Source of the DNA: Lasiosphaeris hirsuta
Lineage: Eukaryota > Ascomycota > Sordariomycetes > Sordariales > Lasiosphaeriaceae
Length of the DNA stretch: 64,000 bases
Assembly: GCA_030549175.1 (NCBI GenBank)
Contig: JAUKUA010000007.1
Span: 744,001 to 808,000, forward strand
Reading direction: 5' to 3'
Of this stretch, positions 53,550 to 64,000 are shown one piece after another (the first letter of the stretch is position 1; each line of letters starts with the position of its first letter). The notes below the pieces were generated by a model. It was not told where the DNA came from and searched no databases. It saw nothing but the letters and a program-made list of their open reading frames with translations. The position numbers were made by a program, and so were the translations under genes.

Positions 53550-55240
53550 CATTATACTTTCCGCCCAAATTGTGAGCGACCAGCACACAGCAGCGCGAGG
53601 TTACTTCCTCTGCGTCATTGCGATGCTGTTCCTCGAGAGCTTGGTGCGCCTCCCTAGGTATCTCCCAGGGTTCATGAAGAGACACAAGAATCCTAACTCC
53701 CTCCTAAAGTGCCTGGAATACTCCTGACTAGGCCTGTACCGCACAGAACAGCAAGCCAGCCACTTTCCCCCACGCGTCTTTCTCCACAAACTCGCCACCC
53801 TCCCGTCCCCCATACCATTCCTCATACGGCACACCATTCCCTCCCTCCCCCGGTGCCTCGTCTTCACCGGCCTCAGCATCCTCTGGGGGTGGAACCGCAT
53901 CCGCTACTCCACCGACTACCAACTCTACGGCTGGCTAACCATCGCCAACGACGGCCTCGCCCTACTCCTCCCGTTCCGCACCAACCTCTTCTCCATCATC
54001 GCTCGCATCCCCGCGCCCACCCTCCTAATGTACCACCGCTGGGCCGGCGTCGCAGCCGTCACCCACGCCAGTCTGCACTTTGGCCTGACGGCGCAGCAAT
54101 ACATCCGCACGCGGCAGTTGGACACGGTTCTCCAGAACACACGCATCCGCATCGGCATCATGGCCTGGGCCGCCCTCGCGCTCATGCTGCTGACCTCGCT
54201 GCGCATCGTGCGTCGCCGCGCGTTCGAGCTCTTCTACTACCTCCACTTCGCCTTCCTCATCTTCATCGGTGGTGCGCTCTACCACGCTACCTACGGCTTC
54301 GAGTTCCTGCTCCCCGGGTTGATCCTCTGGGCATTGGATCGTGTAGCACGGTGGTACCTATGGTACTTTCGGAACATCACCGTCACGGAAGTGACGCACT
54401 ACCACTCTGGAAACGTGACAAAGATCAAGTTTGAAGGGGCAGGAACCACCGCGGCGGGGCAGACGTGGGTCCAGATTCCGAGCGTTTCGTTTGCCAACTG
54501 GCATCCGTTCACCATCACTAGGCCCCGGGCGGGAACGGCGGCGTCCTGGCGGTGAGGGGGCTTGGGGGTATACCAACAAAGTTCAGCGTCTTGGTGAGGG
54601 CGCTGGCGACAACAAGGAAGCCATGGGTAGTGGCTGTGGTGGTGGTGGTGGTGACCATGGCAAAATGCGAGTTCGCCTCGACGGGCCCTACGGCGTCGAA
54701 CCGCTGCCCTGGGCGAAGTTTCCAGTCGTGGTGCTTATCGCAGGCAGAATCGGAATCACACCGGCCATGAGCATCGCATCGCATCTCGTTAAGCAAGGCG
54801 CGACTGGCGGCGGGCTTGCTGGGGGAGAGAAGCACATTCACCTGCTCTGGTGTGTCAGTGACGTCTCGCATGCCTGCTGGTTCCAAGAGGAATTAAAGGC
54901 GCTTATGGCGCTGTGCCTGCCGACCGTGTCGTTGGACATTTCCATCCATGTTACTGGGGGCGCCTCCGCATCATCGGAAGTGAGGATGGCGAGAGAGGAA
55001 GTCGGGTTGGGAGGGGCCATGTGTGACGGGCTACCGGGGGAGGTGCATCGTGGAAAACCGGATCTGGGATTCTGGTTTCAACGTCTAAAGGGGCTACGAC
55101 TAGGCGTTGACGTGGCCGTGAATCTATGCGGACTACGCTCGCTGGTTGATGACGCGCGAAGGGCAGCGGCTGATGTGAGCGCAAAGACAGGGCTGTTTAA
55201 TGTCCAGGAGGAGGTGTTTGAGTTTCGAGGTACAACGTAG
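53550..55240 (+). pseudogene. ferric reductase-like transmembrane protein, frameshifted
   Basis: An exon around 53550-53643 encodes SAQIVSDQHTAARGYFLCV and IAMLFLESL. A probable intron ends at AG 53750-53751 with branch site CTGAC at 53724. The next exon reads FPPRVFLHKLATLPSPIPFL, YSTDYQLYGWLTIANDGLAL and LLMYHRWAGVAAVTHASLHF: heme-binding helices with spaced His. Then SFANWHPFTITRP marks the FAD-binding HPFT motif. A TGA at 54553-54555 ends this frame. The NAD(P)H part (VQRLGEGAGDN, VRLDGPYGVEPLPWAKFPVV, LIAGRIGITPAMSIASHL, NLCGL) is in another frame to TAG 55238-55240. Two small shifts near 54528-54575 break it. The intact family reduces Fe3+ at the cell surface. Exon limits are approximate. 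Confidence 0.75.
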
Positions 55241-55404
55241 ACAGGTATAAACATGAAGCAAGATGGTTGATATGGGCGGATCCGATCCCATCCAATATCT
55301 TCGGCCACAAATAGTAGCGCAGCATTGATCCCGGCCTGATCCTTCCCCCCCCCCAACAGCGCGTTCCTAGTCCGTCTCGTCATACTTTTTATTTGTTACC
55401 TTTC

Positions 55405-56442
55405 CTAGTCCTTTTCTTCGCCCTTTTCTTCGACCTGCCCCCGACCTCCTGCTGCGCGGTATGCGGCCTCGGCCGCCTCCATGCTTGCAATAGCCCTGGC
55501 GACCCGCTGTTTGGTCTCGGCGTCGACACCGTCCGGGGCCGCAAGCTCAGCAAGGCGGCGCTTCCACAGCTCCCAGCGCTCCATACTCAGCCTGGGCCTA
55601 ACTGCTTGTTCGCGGCCGGCCCGTCGCGCCATCAAGACATCAAACACGGTGCCAGCCGTGTGAATGAGCCATTCGCAAGCCGTCCAAAACTCGCACTCCG
55701 CCTTGGTCGGGCTGGAGTCCGCCGGTTCTTCAATAGGCTCGATGGCCCGCACGGCGATAGAGGGGGTGGCGATGTCTCTGGGCATTTGCGCGAACCAGGA
55801 AATCCAATTCTTCCATTCGGTAACGAGTTTGTGTGCTTCGGGACTGTCATGCTCTTCATCTGTCAAGTGTTCAAACGGTACTGTTTTACCAGGGTCTAGT
55901 CAGCATCTCGGTCAGAGGAAAGAGCCCAGCACATACCTACACATGGAGTCGTAGAAGTCCCAAAAGTTGTAACACAGTTCGAAGAGGTCGCTCCATTTTC
56001 TATACGCCTTATCGGGCGACGAGAAAATGGATTCATCGCCTCGTGCGTGGAGCCTGCGCACCGCACCGACCAAGGCTGCGTGCCACGGGTGGTGCGGCGG
56101 GATGCAGCACGCCATGTAGTCCATGATGCGCCAGCACATGATGACAAAGAGTTCCCTGTCATCGGCCGAACCCGGCCGCCGGGCATCGTAGTTGGCCGAC
56201 GCCGGCTTCCGCGCCTCGTCTCTGATGAAGTTGGCGATGGCCGTCGCGGTGACAGCGCTGCTGTCGGCACCATCTCCGGCCGCCGTAAGCAGGTTCCGAA
56301 CAGCGATGAAAACGTCCGTGTATTTGCCTCCATGTGTGCTATCCCGCGTCCACTCTGCAGCTGCCTCATCTACCGGGCCAAAGTCGACTGCGCCCATTTC
56401 TGTGTTCGGTGTAATGCCAAGCGTGCGCGTGGTGAGGACCAT
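55405..56442 (-). CDS. hypothetical protein, two exons, 325 aa
   Basis: Exons 56442-55941 and 55880-55405 (minus). The 60-nt intron has donor GTAGGT and acceptor AACAG and keeps frame (DSML then PFEHLTDEEHD). The protein is acidic and helical with many Trp (KAYRKWSDLFELCYNFWDF, TEWKNWISWFAQMPRD, LSMERWELWKRRLAEL). The C-terminus is Glu/Lys-rich. No signal peptide, membrane segment or known motif is seen. The start is ATG 56442 (MVLTTRTLGITPN); the open frame upstream lacks an ATG. It appears intact, unlike most neighbours. Confidence 0.65.
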
Positions 56443-57079
56443 GATGGCTGGAAGTGTGGAGGAATAGAGGGTTAGAAACGAGGGGCGGCGGTGGCTGTTT
56501 GATGGAGGAAGAGCGAGCGTTTCCAAGAATCCTCCTCTCTTTGTTACGGTGGAAGCGAGATACCGGATTGCGCTACGCAGACAAAGAGTGCCGCGTGTGA
56601 CCTTTCAGAGGCCCCACCGTCCTTTGAGCCTCTAGGCTGAGGTATCATACGGCTGCAGCCAGATCTGACAGCTTCCAAATGATATTGGGACCTGATACAC
56701 CGGGTGTTCGAGGTTGACGATTAGAGGCCGGCTATCGGCGCCATGAATCCTGCCCGTTTATTGTCCTCCTCGCGCGGCCGAAACATGCACCAAACCCTGG
56801 CATCTTTTCAAAAGTGGACGGAGAACCCTCTGGCTCTTGCCCTCGCCCAGCTGGCCCTCGCAATCGGGCCACGCCCTGATAGCGCCGCCATCAGGGCGTG
56901 GTGTGTCAACAGGGATGGTTACGACTTTGAAGATATAAACTGGACGTAACCAGCCCAAGAAGAGATGCAGAGGAACATTACAAAACCAGTTTTCACCACA
57001 ATCCTCGCTCACAACTGATTACGCAGTGTTCCTACCGAACTTCTCAAGGCTATCCCCTTGCCGTTTTCCTGCCTCCCCA
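56443..57079. other. intergenic
   Basis: No gene recognised. A 68-codon frame at 56743-56949 has no support. Confidence 0.4.
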
Positions 57080-57741
57080 ATGGCTTCCACCAGCCCCGAT
57101 GATGTGTCTGGTCCAGCCTCTCTGCCTTTGAGGGATTCTAGCACGGAGATAGCTAAGTACCCCCGGCGTGTGCCCACCGACTCATCCTTTGTGCGCATAA
57201 CCACCGGCGTTCTTCCAATCAGGATACTAATCTCGTCACCCAGTATGACTTTCACGGAACTCGATACAGTGCCAAGATTCCAGACGCCCAAACGTGGATC
57301 TACGCCAGAGAGGCGAGACAGCAGCAAGCGACCGTGGACCCTAATTTGGTCCGGAACGGCAAGGACGAGATCAAATATCCCTCGTTTTTCAATAACTACG
57401 ATAATAAACTCAACCTGTCGACACCTGGGTCTCTGAAACCTAATGGGAGGGCCGCGTGGGTTCACCAACCGCTCATACCTGGCCAAGTCACAGCTTGGAA
57501 TGGAGAGTGTGCTCCGGGCGCCGTGAGAAGCTTCTACACGCGTGGAAACTCGGGACAATTCGACGTTGGTTATCACCCGCTGAATGACCGATCAGGGTTT
57601 TCCATGGCCACATACCACCCAGCTGCCCGGATCGCATCTGGCCTGCAGCAAAAGAGCCAGGAGGAATGGCAGCGATTGGGCCGGCAGCGGCAGGAACAGC
57701 AGGCGCGGTGGGAGAGGTGGGATAGGCGGCAGCAACAGTAG
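57080..57741 (+). CDS. RNase N1/T1-like fold protein lacking the usual histidine
   Basis: Proposed exons 57080-57169 and 57244-57741, 195 aa. The 74-nt intron has a good branch site (gatactaatc) and a CAG acceptor, though the donor GTGCCC is atypical. The second exon has GTRYSAKIPDAQTWIYAREA, then KDEIKYPSFFNNYDNKLNL and AWVHQPLIPG, followed by APGAVRSFYTRGNSGQFDVG. The order (Tyr-rich start, amphipathic helix, YP..FNN, Pro-Gly loop) is reminiscent of guanyl-specific RNases, where YPHKYNN supplies an active-site His; here it is YPSFFNN. No signal peptide is obvious. The tail is Gln/Arg-rich (QEEWQRLGRQRQEQQARWER). If the similarity is real it is probably catalytically inactive. Family assignment is tentative. 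Confidence 0.5.
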
Positions 57742-58034
57742 GGACAGCGGGGGTGCTGGCTGCGTGAGACGCACGTCAGAAGGCGAATGTCTGTCACCAT
57801 TGCTGCTGCATCACCTCATGCGCTCCATACGACTTGTCGATGGCATGGATGGAACGCGCGATCGGAGATAAGTTGGCCGACAAGGAGCACGGATGGCGTG
57901 TGTGGGCCCCGGGTGTTTGCCATTCTCGCTGCGGTCAAGATATATGTAGGGGCTCGGGACTAAGATCGATCTTTTCATAATCAGACTCACTAACTTCTAT
58001 CGCGATATCAAATATATTCCAATTCTCCATACAA
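57742..58034. other. intergenic
   Basis: No feature recognised. Confidence 0.4.
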
Positions 58035-58789
58035 TTACTAACCATGTCGCCATCAGCTGGGTGCACCAGCTACCCATCCTCGACGCCTTCAGCGCTGCCT
58101 GCGGCTATCCCGGCCTCTTCCCGCAAAACAAGACCCTCTGCCCCCAAGTCCCCGGCCTGGACTACGACTTCGGAATGGCCCCAGCCTACGTCGACGCCTC
58201 CACGACCACCACGCCCCACGGCAAAGACATTGTTGTTGTCGGCCAAAAGAGCGGCATCCTGTACGCCATGTCCGCCCAAACGGGAATTCTCTACTGGTCC
58301 ACCTAAACTAGCCCCGGCGGCCTGGGCGGTGGTCTCTCCTGGGGCATGGCCGCCGATGACACGCGCACCTACTTCACCGCCATCAACTGGGGCTTCGCCG
58401 ACTTTCGCCTCCAGCCGTCCGGCCAGCAGCTGGTCAATCGCAGCGCGTACGGCGCCGTTTCCATTGCCGATGGCACAATTCTCTGGGAGGTACCCGTGCC
58501 CAACAGCGGGACTTCGTACGCGCCGCCGTCGGTCGTGGGCGATGTGGTGTTGGTGGGCAAGACAGGCATCGACCCGAACGCGACGCAGAACTACGATATG
58601 ACGAATGCGAGTTTGATTGCGCTGGATAAGCAGACGGGGAGACTGGTGAGGGAGTATGTTCTGGATACGAACTTCCATTCGGGCGTGGCAATACGGGATG
58701 AATATGTGCTGTTTGGGTTGGGATATGATGGGTTTCAGCCGAGCGCGAAGGCGAATGGGTCGATTACGGTGATGAAGGTTAGGAAGTGA
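58035..58789 (+). pseudogene. quinoprotein (PQQ beta-propeller) C-terminal fragment with one stop
   Basis: The open frame begins inside a protein, ISWVHQLPILDAFSAACGYP, with no N-terminus. It continues GKDIVVVGQKSGILYAMSAQ then TGILYWST, meets a TAA at 58304-58306, and in the same frame reads GGGLSWGMAADDTRTYFTAI, AYGAVSIADGTILWEVPVP and LIALDKQTGRLVREYVLD. The AxDxxTG-W repeats are the PQQ-propeller blades of alcohol or polyvinyl-alcohol dehydrogenase-like proteins. The family is about 500-700 residues, so roughly half is missing. The stop is one C-to-T change from CAA. Non-functional. Confidence 0.75.
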
Positions 58790-59489
58790 ATGGGACTATA
58801 CCTAATGTTCTTTCCTATATTTCTGAAGTAGGTAATGTGTTATCTCTGCAAGCACAGTTAGCCCGCGAGAGGCCTTTTCCCCTTGCTGTGTGAGAAAACA
58901 GTGTTGTCGTGTTCGCTGGTGCAGCTTTTCAGAAGACTTGACGAAGTGTGGTACATTTGACGCCACTCGCGGCATTTTCTTCCCAACAGGCAGATTTACC
59001 TAGACAGACTATCGGGGAGCCTAGGCAAGAAAGGCAACACAAATCGCTAATCATCGCCGTCGTTTGATTCAGCTCAAAACCTCTTAAGCCGTCCTAATTT
59101 ATATAGGGTATGTGTATAACAAGCCTGCTATTAACTACCGATGCTTCTGTAGCGGACCCTTGTGATTTGGAGCAGGAGCTGAGAAGTTTGGCAGATTGAC
59201 GCGCATTTTGGGAGGTAGTCGGATGTCGATGCAGCTGTCGACGTTTCTTAGTGTTAGCCGCAGTTATAGGGGGAGGCAGCCAGACAGATTTGGTTTACAT
59301 AAGTCCCGTTTAACAGCTAATTGTTATTACCCCGTTTTCATTCGACCTATTAAGATATAAAATGGCAGGGTCGCGCTGCTGGGGTATCTGAATCCCCCGG
59401 CAGCGAGGCTTACCGGTGTCTTTCTGCGTTGGTGGATATGGTTATGTGAGGTGGCCAAGTCTGAAATACCATAATAGATAAAATGCGAA
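58790..59489. other. unassigned, mixed composition
   Basis: No gene recognised. Confidence 0.4.
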
Positions 59490-59970
59490 GTCTCGGAAGC
59501 ATACTTCAATCCGGATCCTGTCTGGGCCAAAAGCCGCGTATAATTCTCGCGAGCCTTTTGGAGCCTCTTCGCAAGAACCCCGGGCTTTCCTGCGCGTCCC
59601 AACCTTTTGCGGACTCCTTCATACCACTTACCTCACCGCGTCCCGTCAAAACGTTCGTGAGAAAGGGCTCGGCGCAGGTGCATGCAAGACCCGCCTCTTC
59701 TCGACTCACTACCAAGTAACCTCTTACACGCCCCGATGCAATCTTCAGATCGTGGTATTCTTTAATGCAGGGGTGCTTGTGCCGCTCCAGTCCCTGCAAG
59801 AGGTAGTCGATCAGTTTGATCGGGTTGCAAGCTTCGTCCACTCCAATTGTCCAGATCTTGTGCGGGGGTCAGCCCCATGCTCGAGTAAGCAACCGACGAG
59901 AATTGCTAACTTCCCCACAACATCATCGTCCTCCTCCTCGGCCCCCTCACGTCTTGTGCTCCCTCCGCGA
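59490..59970 (-). pseudogene. ankyrin-type protein remnant
   Basis: Minus-strand frames give CLLEHGADPRTRSGQLEWTK in one frame (59900-59830) and, overlapping in another, DEACNPIKLIDYLLQGLERH then CIKEYHDLKIASGRVRGYLV and EVSGMKESAKGWDAQESPGF. The first piece is ankyrin-like. The second has protein-like composition but no family I know. Probably a decayed gene with a frameshift or an unresolved intron near 59840. Confidence 0.3.
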
Positions 59971-60079
59971 TTTTGAGAGAGGAATGGTTCCTGAAGGTTC
60001 TGGGTAACGTGCATGTATCGTAGTACCAGCCGAGTACAAAGCAACAAGACGAACAGACCCCAGACTGTGTGACTTTCTC

Positions 60080-60310
60080 AGGCTGATACTATCCCAGGGC
60101 ATGTACTGGTATATTCTGAGACATCCCATTATGTACTGGTATACTGTGGGACATCCCATCGTTACCTGGTATATCATGTATCAGGGTGCTATGAATCATC
60201 CTAAATTCCGAGCTGGAATTTTATGTAATATCCTAAAATCCGAGCTGGGGTATTGTGTACCATCCCAGGGCATATACTAGTATATTCTAGGCCAATTCGG
60301 GGCCGTGGTC
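60080..60310 (-). repeat. palindrome-rich repeat cluster 3, inverted relative to cluster 2
   Basis: Units such as atcccagggcatgtactggt, attatgtactggtatactgt and atgtaatatcctaaaatccg are reverse complements of units at 38295-38520. Confidence 0.75.
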
Positions 60311-60870
60311 CAAGATTTGGGCCATTATCAGATCGTTGGTCTATGTTAGTTACGCCTATATATAGCAGTTGGTTCGAGTTCCTACCAATGTAAGCTCGGG
60401 AGAGGATTCAGATGGACACATCATTAACACGTAATTAGTCTTCATCATTGGTGGACTACATGCGCACTGGGTCTTGGTAGACGTGTCTCTAAACGTGCAC
60501 ATCCATGCAAAACGACCAGAGTCATCCAAAGCACCGGAGAAGCGGGATTTGTCGATGATGCAGTAAGGCTGTTTAATTTTAGTAGTTACGTAGATTTAAG
60601 AAGTTGCGTCACGCACTTCCCTGAAAGTATTTATGCCTGGAAGCTCTCGAGGGGGCTGGTCTTATGCACTGTGACTGTACTATCACAACTACACTGAGGT
60701 ATCGCGGATAACCCGTGAGGATTTCAGGAACAGGTTCCGCTTTGAGGACTACTTAATGAACCCTTAGCTGCCTCTCTCCTCGCTGTCTTTTTCCGCCCTG
60801 CTACCCCATTCAACATATCAGACCTATAAAAAACATTACGCAACGGACAGAGCAGACCCCCAAGCGGAAA
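60311..60870. other. unassigned
   Basis: No gene recognised. The last about 60 bp before 60871 could be the 5' leader of the next gene. Confidence 0.4.
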
Positions 60871-61445
60871 ATGCCCGACAACTTCTCGAACGGATACCGC
60901 GAAAAGACTTTCGACGGCCCCACGAGTAGTGGCAACGTGAAGTCGAATGACCACGACACTATGGACACCGATCACATTGGGAATAGCGAAAATGTCGCCT
61001 TTGCACCCTCCTTAACGGAAAGACCATCGCCTCACGGCACGAAAACAGGCCCTCTAAGCTCTTTCTGGCCTCATGCTTCATCAACTATTATCATAGGCGG
61101 GGGCTATTCCCATAACCCTCCCACTCAAGGTTCAACGGTTTCAGTAAAGCCGTTAACCAGCTTGGAGACACCGATGAGGCCTATTATTCAAGATGTCGTT
61201 GAAAGGGACGGCGAACTCCTATTTGCAGTTGGCCTAGACTACCCTATCTGGGTGCACTCCTATCAAGTGAGACGAAGTTCTCAAGTTCAATGTTTCTAAG
61301 CAGAGGGAAATGGAGGTCCATTTTCGCAGAACGAGAGGACGAGGAAATTGAAGGCGGAGACTTAGAATTGGCAATACCGGTAAGGAATTACTGGTGGAAG
61401 AGGTTCTCGAGGCGAGAATTTGGGAAGGGTAGTGGATGTTCTTGA
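60871..61445 (+). pseudogene. BTB/POZ-like protein with a frameshift
   Basis: From ATG 60871 the frame gives a polar head with SSTIIIGGGYSHNPP, then IIQDVVERDGELLFAVGLDY followed by PIWVHSYQVRRSS, which looks like the start of a fungal BTB fold (a DG.LLF.VG strand, then HS and a helix). The frame ends at 61299. The next frame continues SSSMFLSRGKWRSIFAERED then EEIEGGDLELAIPV to 61445, the equivalent of the SxxFxxMF...E..L.LP region. A one-base shift near 61270 explains both. The BTB assignment is by pattern and moderate. The C-terminal half of the domain is absent. Confidence 0.45.
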
Positions 61446-62174
61446 TTGAGGTAGGCACAGTGGAACTGGCTGTTAGTGATTTAGAAGGCCTGGGTCTTGT
61501 GGATGATGCTGTGGAGTTCTGCGATCAGAAACGCGATTGCAACGTGTGAGGTTTTGCCTCACCGAAGTGTTTTCAAGTATTTAGTCTACAATGAAATTAC
61601 CAGTCCGATTTCTCAGTAAATCTTGCTATCAAGCTGGGAGTTAGAGAAGATAGAATAACAACCCATGCCCGGCGTGAAGGCGAGGGAGCATGGGAAACAG
61701 TGAAGCGGACACAACGCCCGCATATCTGGATCTAAAATTTAGATATTAAGTGCTATTAGGATAGTGATCACATAGCCAAGCTAGACACTAAAAAGTTCTT
61801 ACCTTGCGTGTGCTAATCCAAGATCAATTCTCCCTACAGGAGTCCTGGGCTAGGTTCAGGAGCCTTCATTAAATACATGATGCAATACAAAGAGCTTCTT
61901 CTAGCTCAACGTTGACAGAGCTAGTGACTTTGACTACACGTACTGAGGAATGAGGGCCCTTTAGTCGGCGGCACGGGTGCTCCTGCTTTGCTGCCGGAAT
62001 GGCGTGATTGGGTGAATGGAGAGGGATCTTAGAAGATAATCATTGAACACCTCAATGACATGGTCACGCCCTTATTCGCAGCCTTTTCGAGTATAATTCT
62101 ACTTATTAATGGTTGACTCCTAGGAGGAATAGGGAATCTTACCTCCCATTCAATTTTGCTAAGCTAGATCAAAA
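61446..62174. other. intergenic
   Basis: No gene recognised; AT-rich in parts (about 61720-61920). Confidence 0.45.
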
Positions 62175-62966
62175 TCAATCTAGAACATAAGGTACAGGGA
62201 ACGGCCGGTGCAGCCGCGCCACCAGATCGTCATTCTCCGGGATGATCTTATGCTGAATAAAAAAGTCGATGATAAACATATTGTAACTGTGCCTGAACTT
62301 TCCATCCTTCATGGCATCGATTACCTCCTGAGTGCTCATGCGCTGAAATTTGGTCACCTCAGGGGAGGACGGTAAAGGTTCCATGCCCTTCGGAAGTAGC
62401 ATATCGTAGCCATACATTATACAGAAAATCAGCCGCCCTGTATCCGGAATTCGCCTGTAGTGCGTCAACACATCAATTTCCGTGGCGTGTTCGCGTAACT
62501 GCTTCTCGGTAAAGGAGGCTTCCTCCTTGGCTTCTTCGACGATAGAATCCCAAGGCTTTTGGCTAGCTCGCACGCACCCCGCAACTGTAACGTCTAGCAT
62601 ATTAGGGCTAGAGACATTGAGGCCGCGGTGCTAAACCCAAAAGCTGAAGCTGAGGTCGGCATTGCGTTTATAGACTATTACAGACACACCCTTCGTAGCT
62701 AAGCCAAGGAGGGATGTTGTAAAGCGTTCGAACTCAATCTCTTCTACGCCGGCGATGTTATGTTTTTCACTGTACTTACCATGTAGGACGTTCGCGAATT
62801 TGTTAGCTTTAATAGCAGCGTCGGTTACCTCCTGGAAGGCCTTACTAACTGCGTTTGCGGTATCTCTGCCTTCGGAATCGTGTTTAGCATGAACGCATTT
62901 GCGGGTTCCGTCGACGACGTATTTATCAGATAGTTGTAAAAGCTCAGTAATTACATCATCGTCCAT
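62175..62966 (-). pseudogene. Nudix hydrolase (DUF4743-type) with a single in-frame TAG
   Basis: A 263-codon frame from ATG 62966 to TAG 62177-62175 is broken only by a TAG at 62633-62631 (codon 112). Before it lies FERFTTSLLGLATKGVSVIV then YKRNADLSFSFWV. After it come NMLDVTVAGCVRASQKPWDS and IVEEAKEEASF, a Nudix box (G-x5-E-x7-REUxEExGU) with Arg replaced by Glu in the REU position. Then IPDTGRLIFCIMYGYDMLLP and a C-terminal helix ending DFFIQHKIIPENDD follow. This matches YJR142W-type Nudix proteins related to thiamine-pyrophosphate metabolism, usually about 300-330 aa, so the N-terminus is also shortened. Either a fresh pseudogene or a gene relying on stop-codon recoding. Confidence 0.75.
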
Positions 62967-63439
62967 ATAGCCGCAAGGTCGATTATTTTAGGGATAGGGA
63001 AGTCAAAGTTCCCACATGAGTTTTAGGTCTTCGTCTTAAACACTAGAACGTCATTAGATAGTCTCCTAAGACGGTCCAGGAATCCTACTTGTCAACGCTT
63101 TCAACTAAGTCCAGAAAAAACTGGGACTGCTCAGTCAACGCAGCTGAAGCCATTCTCAGTGTTATAAAACAGGAGAGAAGGACACCGTAAATGAGTTCGA
63201 AAGTAAAAATATCGTGCGAAAAAAAGGTGCGTGAAAACCTTTGCGAAGAAAGCGCGGGAAATGACTTGTAAGCTTATGTAAACCAATGAGAGGCCGGCTT
63301 CTTAAACAGGACATAACATTATGGTTCCACGTGACTTCTTTCGATTACTCAGTCCCAGATTTAGGCTACTCGTTAGGATAGCCCTAAATATAGGAATGTT
63401 GCCAATTTTTGGGCACATTTACACGGTGTCACAAGCTGA

Positions 63440-63545
63440 ACACCCGGACCGGAAGGTCACGCCTAGACCGGAAGGTCACTGATTGCCAGAAGGCCGGAAG
63501 GCCACAGAAGACCGGAAGGTCACAGAAGACCGGAAGGCTTCTGAC
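63440..63545 (+). repeat. imperfect short tandem repeat (gaccggaaggtcac)
   Basis: About six copies of a 14-23 bp unit around gaccggaaggtcac, spaced irregularly; examples are at 63446, 63467, 63511 and 63528. Confidence 0.7.
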
Positions 63546-63634
63546 AAACAGACCGAATCTCGATGACTCCAGAGAGAGCTTATTAAGGTCCAGCCCTTCG
63601 AACCTTGATTGACGCCAATTGAGCGGAATCAGGC

Positions 63635-63715
63635 CACAATGGCCAGGAAGGTTTCGTATCGAAGCCATGGTGGCCAAGAAGGTTTCGTATCACGCCGCGA
63701 TGGCTACGAAGGTTA
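63635..63715 (+). repeat. imperfect 30-bp tandem repeat (aaggtttcgtatc)
   Basis: Units of the form atggccaggaaggtttcgta, then atggtggccaagaaggtttc, then atggctacgaaggttacgcc occur at about 30-bp spacing. Confidence 0.65.
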
Positions 63716-64000
63716 CGCCAGTAAGCCGGCTCAGAATGATGGAGAACTTCGGTCCTAGGAGGACCTCAGTATTTAGAATAGATTCAGACCCAGATGGTAT
63801 CTCGAAGGGCAAGGACCTTCGAGGCCATAGTCAATTATTGTGTGCGTGTTCAGAATAGACTTGTTCAGCGCCCACAGGGCCACATTCTGTTCCAAGCCGC
63901 ACCCACAAGCTCGCTGTGGTTACCCCTTGTCACAAGCATGCTGTGGTGCAGCGTGCCGAAAATGGTACTTAGCCTGAGCAAAGGTGAGCAAGCCTGAACA

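Larger units (their letters stand above)
62967..64000. other. repeat-bearing intergenic end of window
   Basis: No gene recognised to the right edge. It contains the short tandem repeats listed at 63440-63545 and 63635-63715. Confidence 0.5.

Noticed and set aside
1..64000. CRISPR array or bacterial-type operon
   Set aside because: No regularly spaced identical repeats with unique spacers, and gene structure is eukaryotic with introns.

Overview
This window looks like a chromosome segment of a filamentous ascomycete (Pezizomycotina, probably a Sordariomycete). The genes have short 58-74 nt introns with GT...AG ends. The families are typical of such fungi: a NACHT-ankyrin NLR, a HET-domain protein, a secreted GH2 beta-mannosidase, FAS1, P450 and ferric reductase families, and Restless-like hAT, Tc1 and PIF/Harbinger transposons. 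Many relics carry TAG/TAA stops where CAG/CAA is expected, and AT-rich islands separate GC-rich genes. Both are signs of repeat-induced point mutation (RIP) or a similar C-to-T process.

Left third (1-24.8 kb), gene-rich. It holds a charged protein running off the left edge, a short-chain dehydrogenase remnant, a three-exon NLR with five near-identical ankyrin units (2010-5187), a thioredoxin, a small protein with one in-frame TGA, an SR-rich protein, a two-exon multi-pass membrane protein, an ankyrin fragment, an AT-rich relic island, a four-exon beta-mannosidase (15462-18486), a three-exon single-pass surface protein and a three-exon HET protein (22646-24753).

Middle (25-43.3 kb), alternating islands. 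A Tc1 relic carries a nested LTR-like insertion. The intact FAS1 protein (28126-29561) and a second large multi-pass membrane protein (30619-33198) follow. Then come decayed MYND, Zn2Cys6 and small membrane genes inside a repeat field, and a complete 3.0-kb hAT element (40268-43306) with a perfect 8-bp target-site duplication.

Right third (43.3-64 kb), a gene graveyard with few survivors. There are decayed copies of a DUF3433-type membrane protein, a cytochrome P450, a small secreted protein, a DM13 protein, a ferric reductase, a quinoprotein fragment, a BTB-like fragment and a Nudix protein with a single TAG. A complete PIF/Harbinger element (49545-53101) encodes both a DDE transposase and a Myb-like partner. 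Apparently intact here are a two-exon 325-aa protein and an RNase-like secreted-type fold protein lacking the usual histidine.

I see no operon-like pathway and no CRISPR, rRNA or convincing tRNA gene. The unifying theme is a RIP-active transposon landscape with two fungal self/non-self recognition genes (NLR and HET) on its left flank. Splice models were built by hand from reading-frame continuity. No database search was run, so family names rest on recognised motifs.
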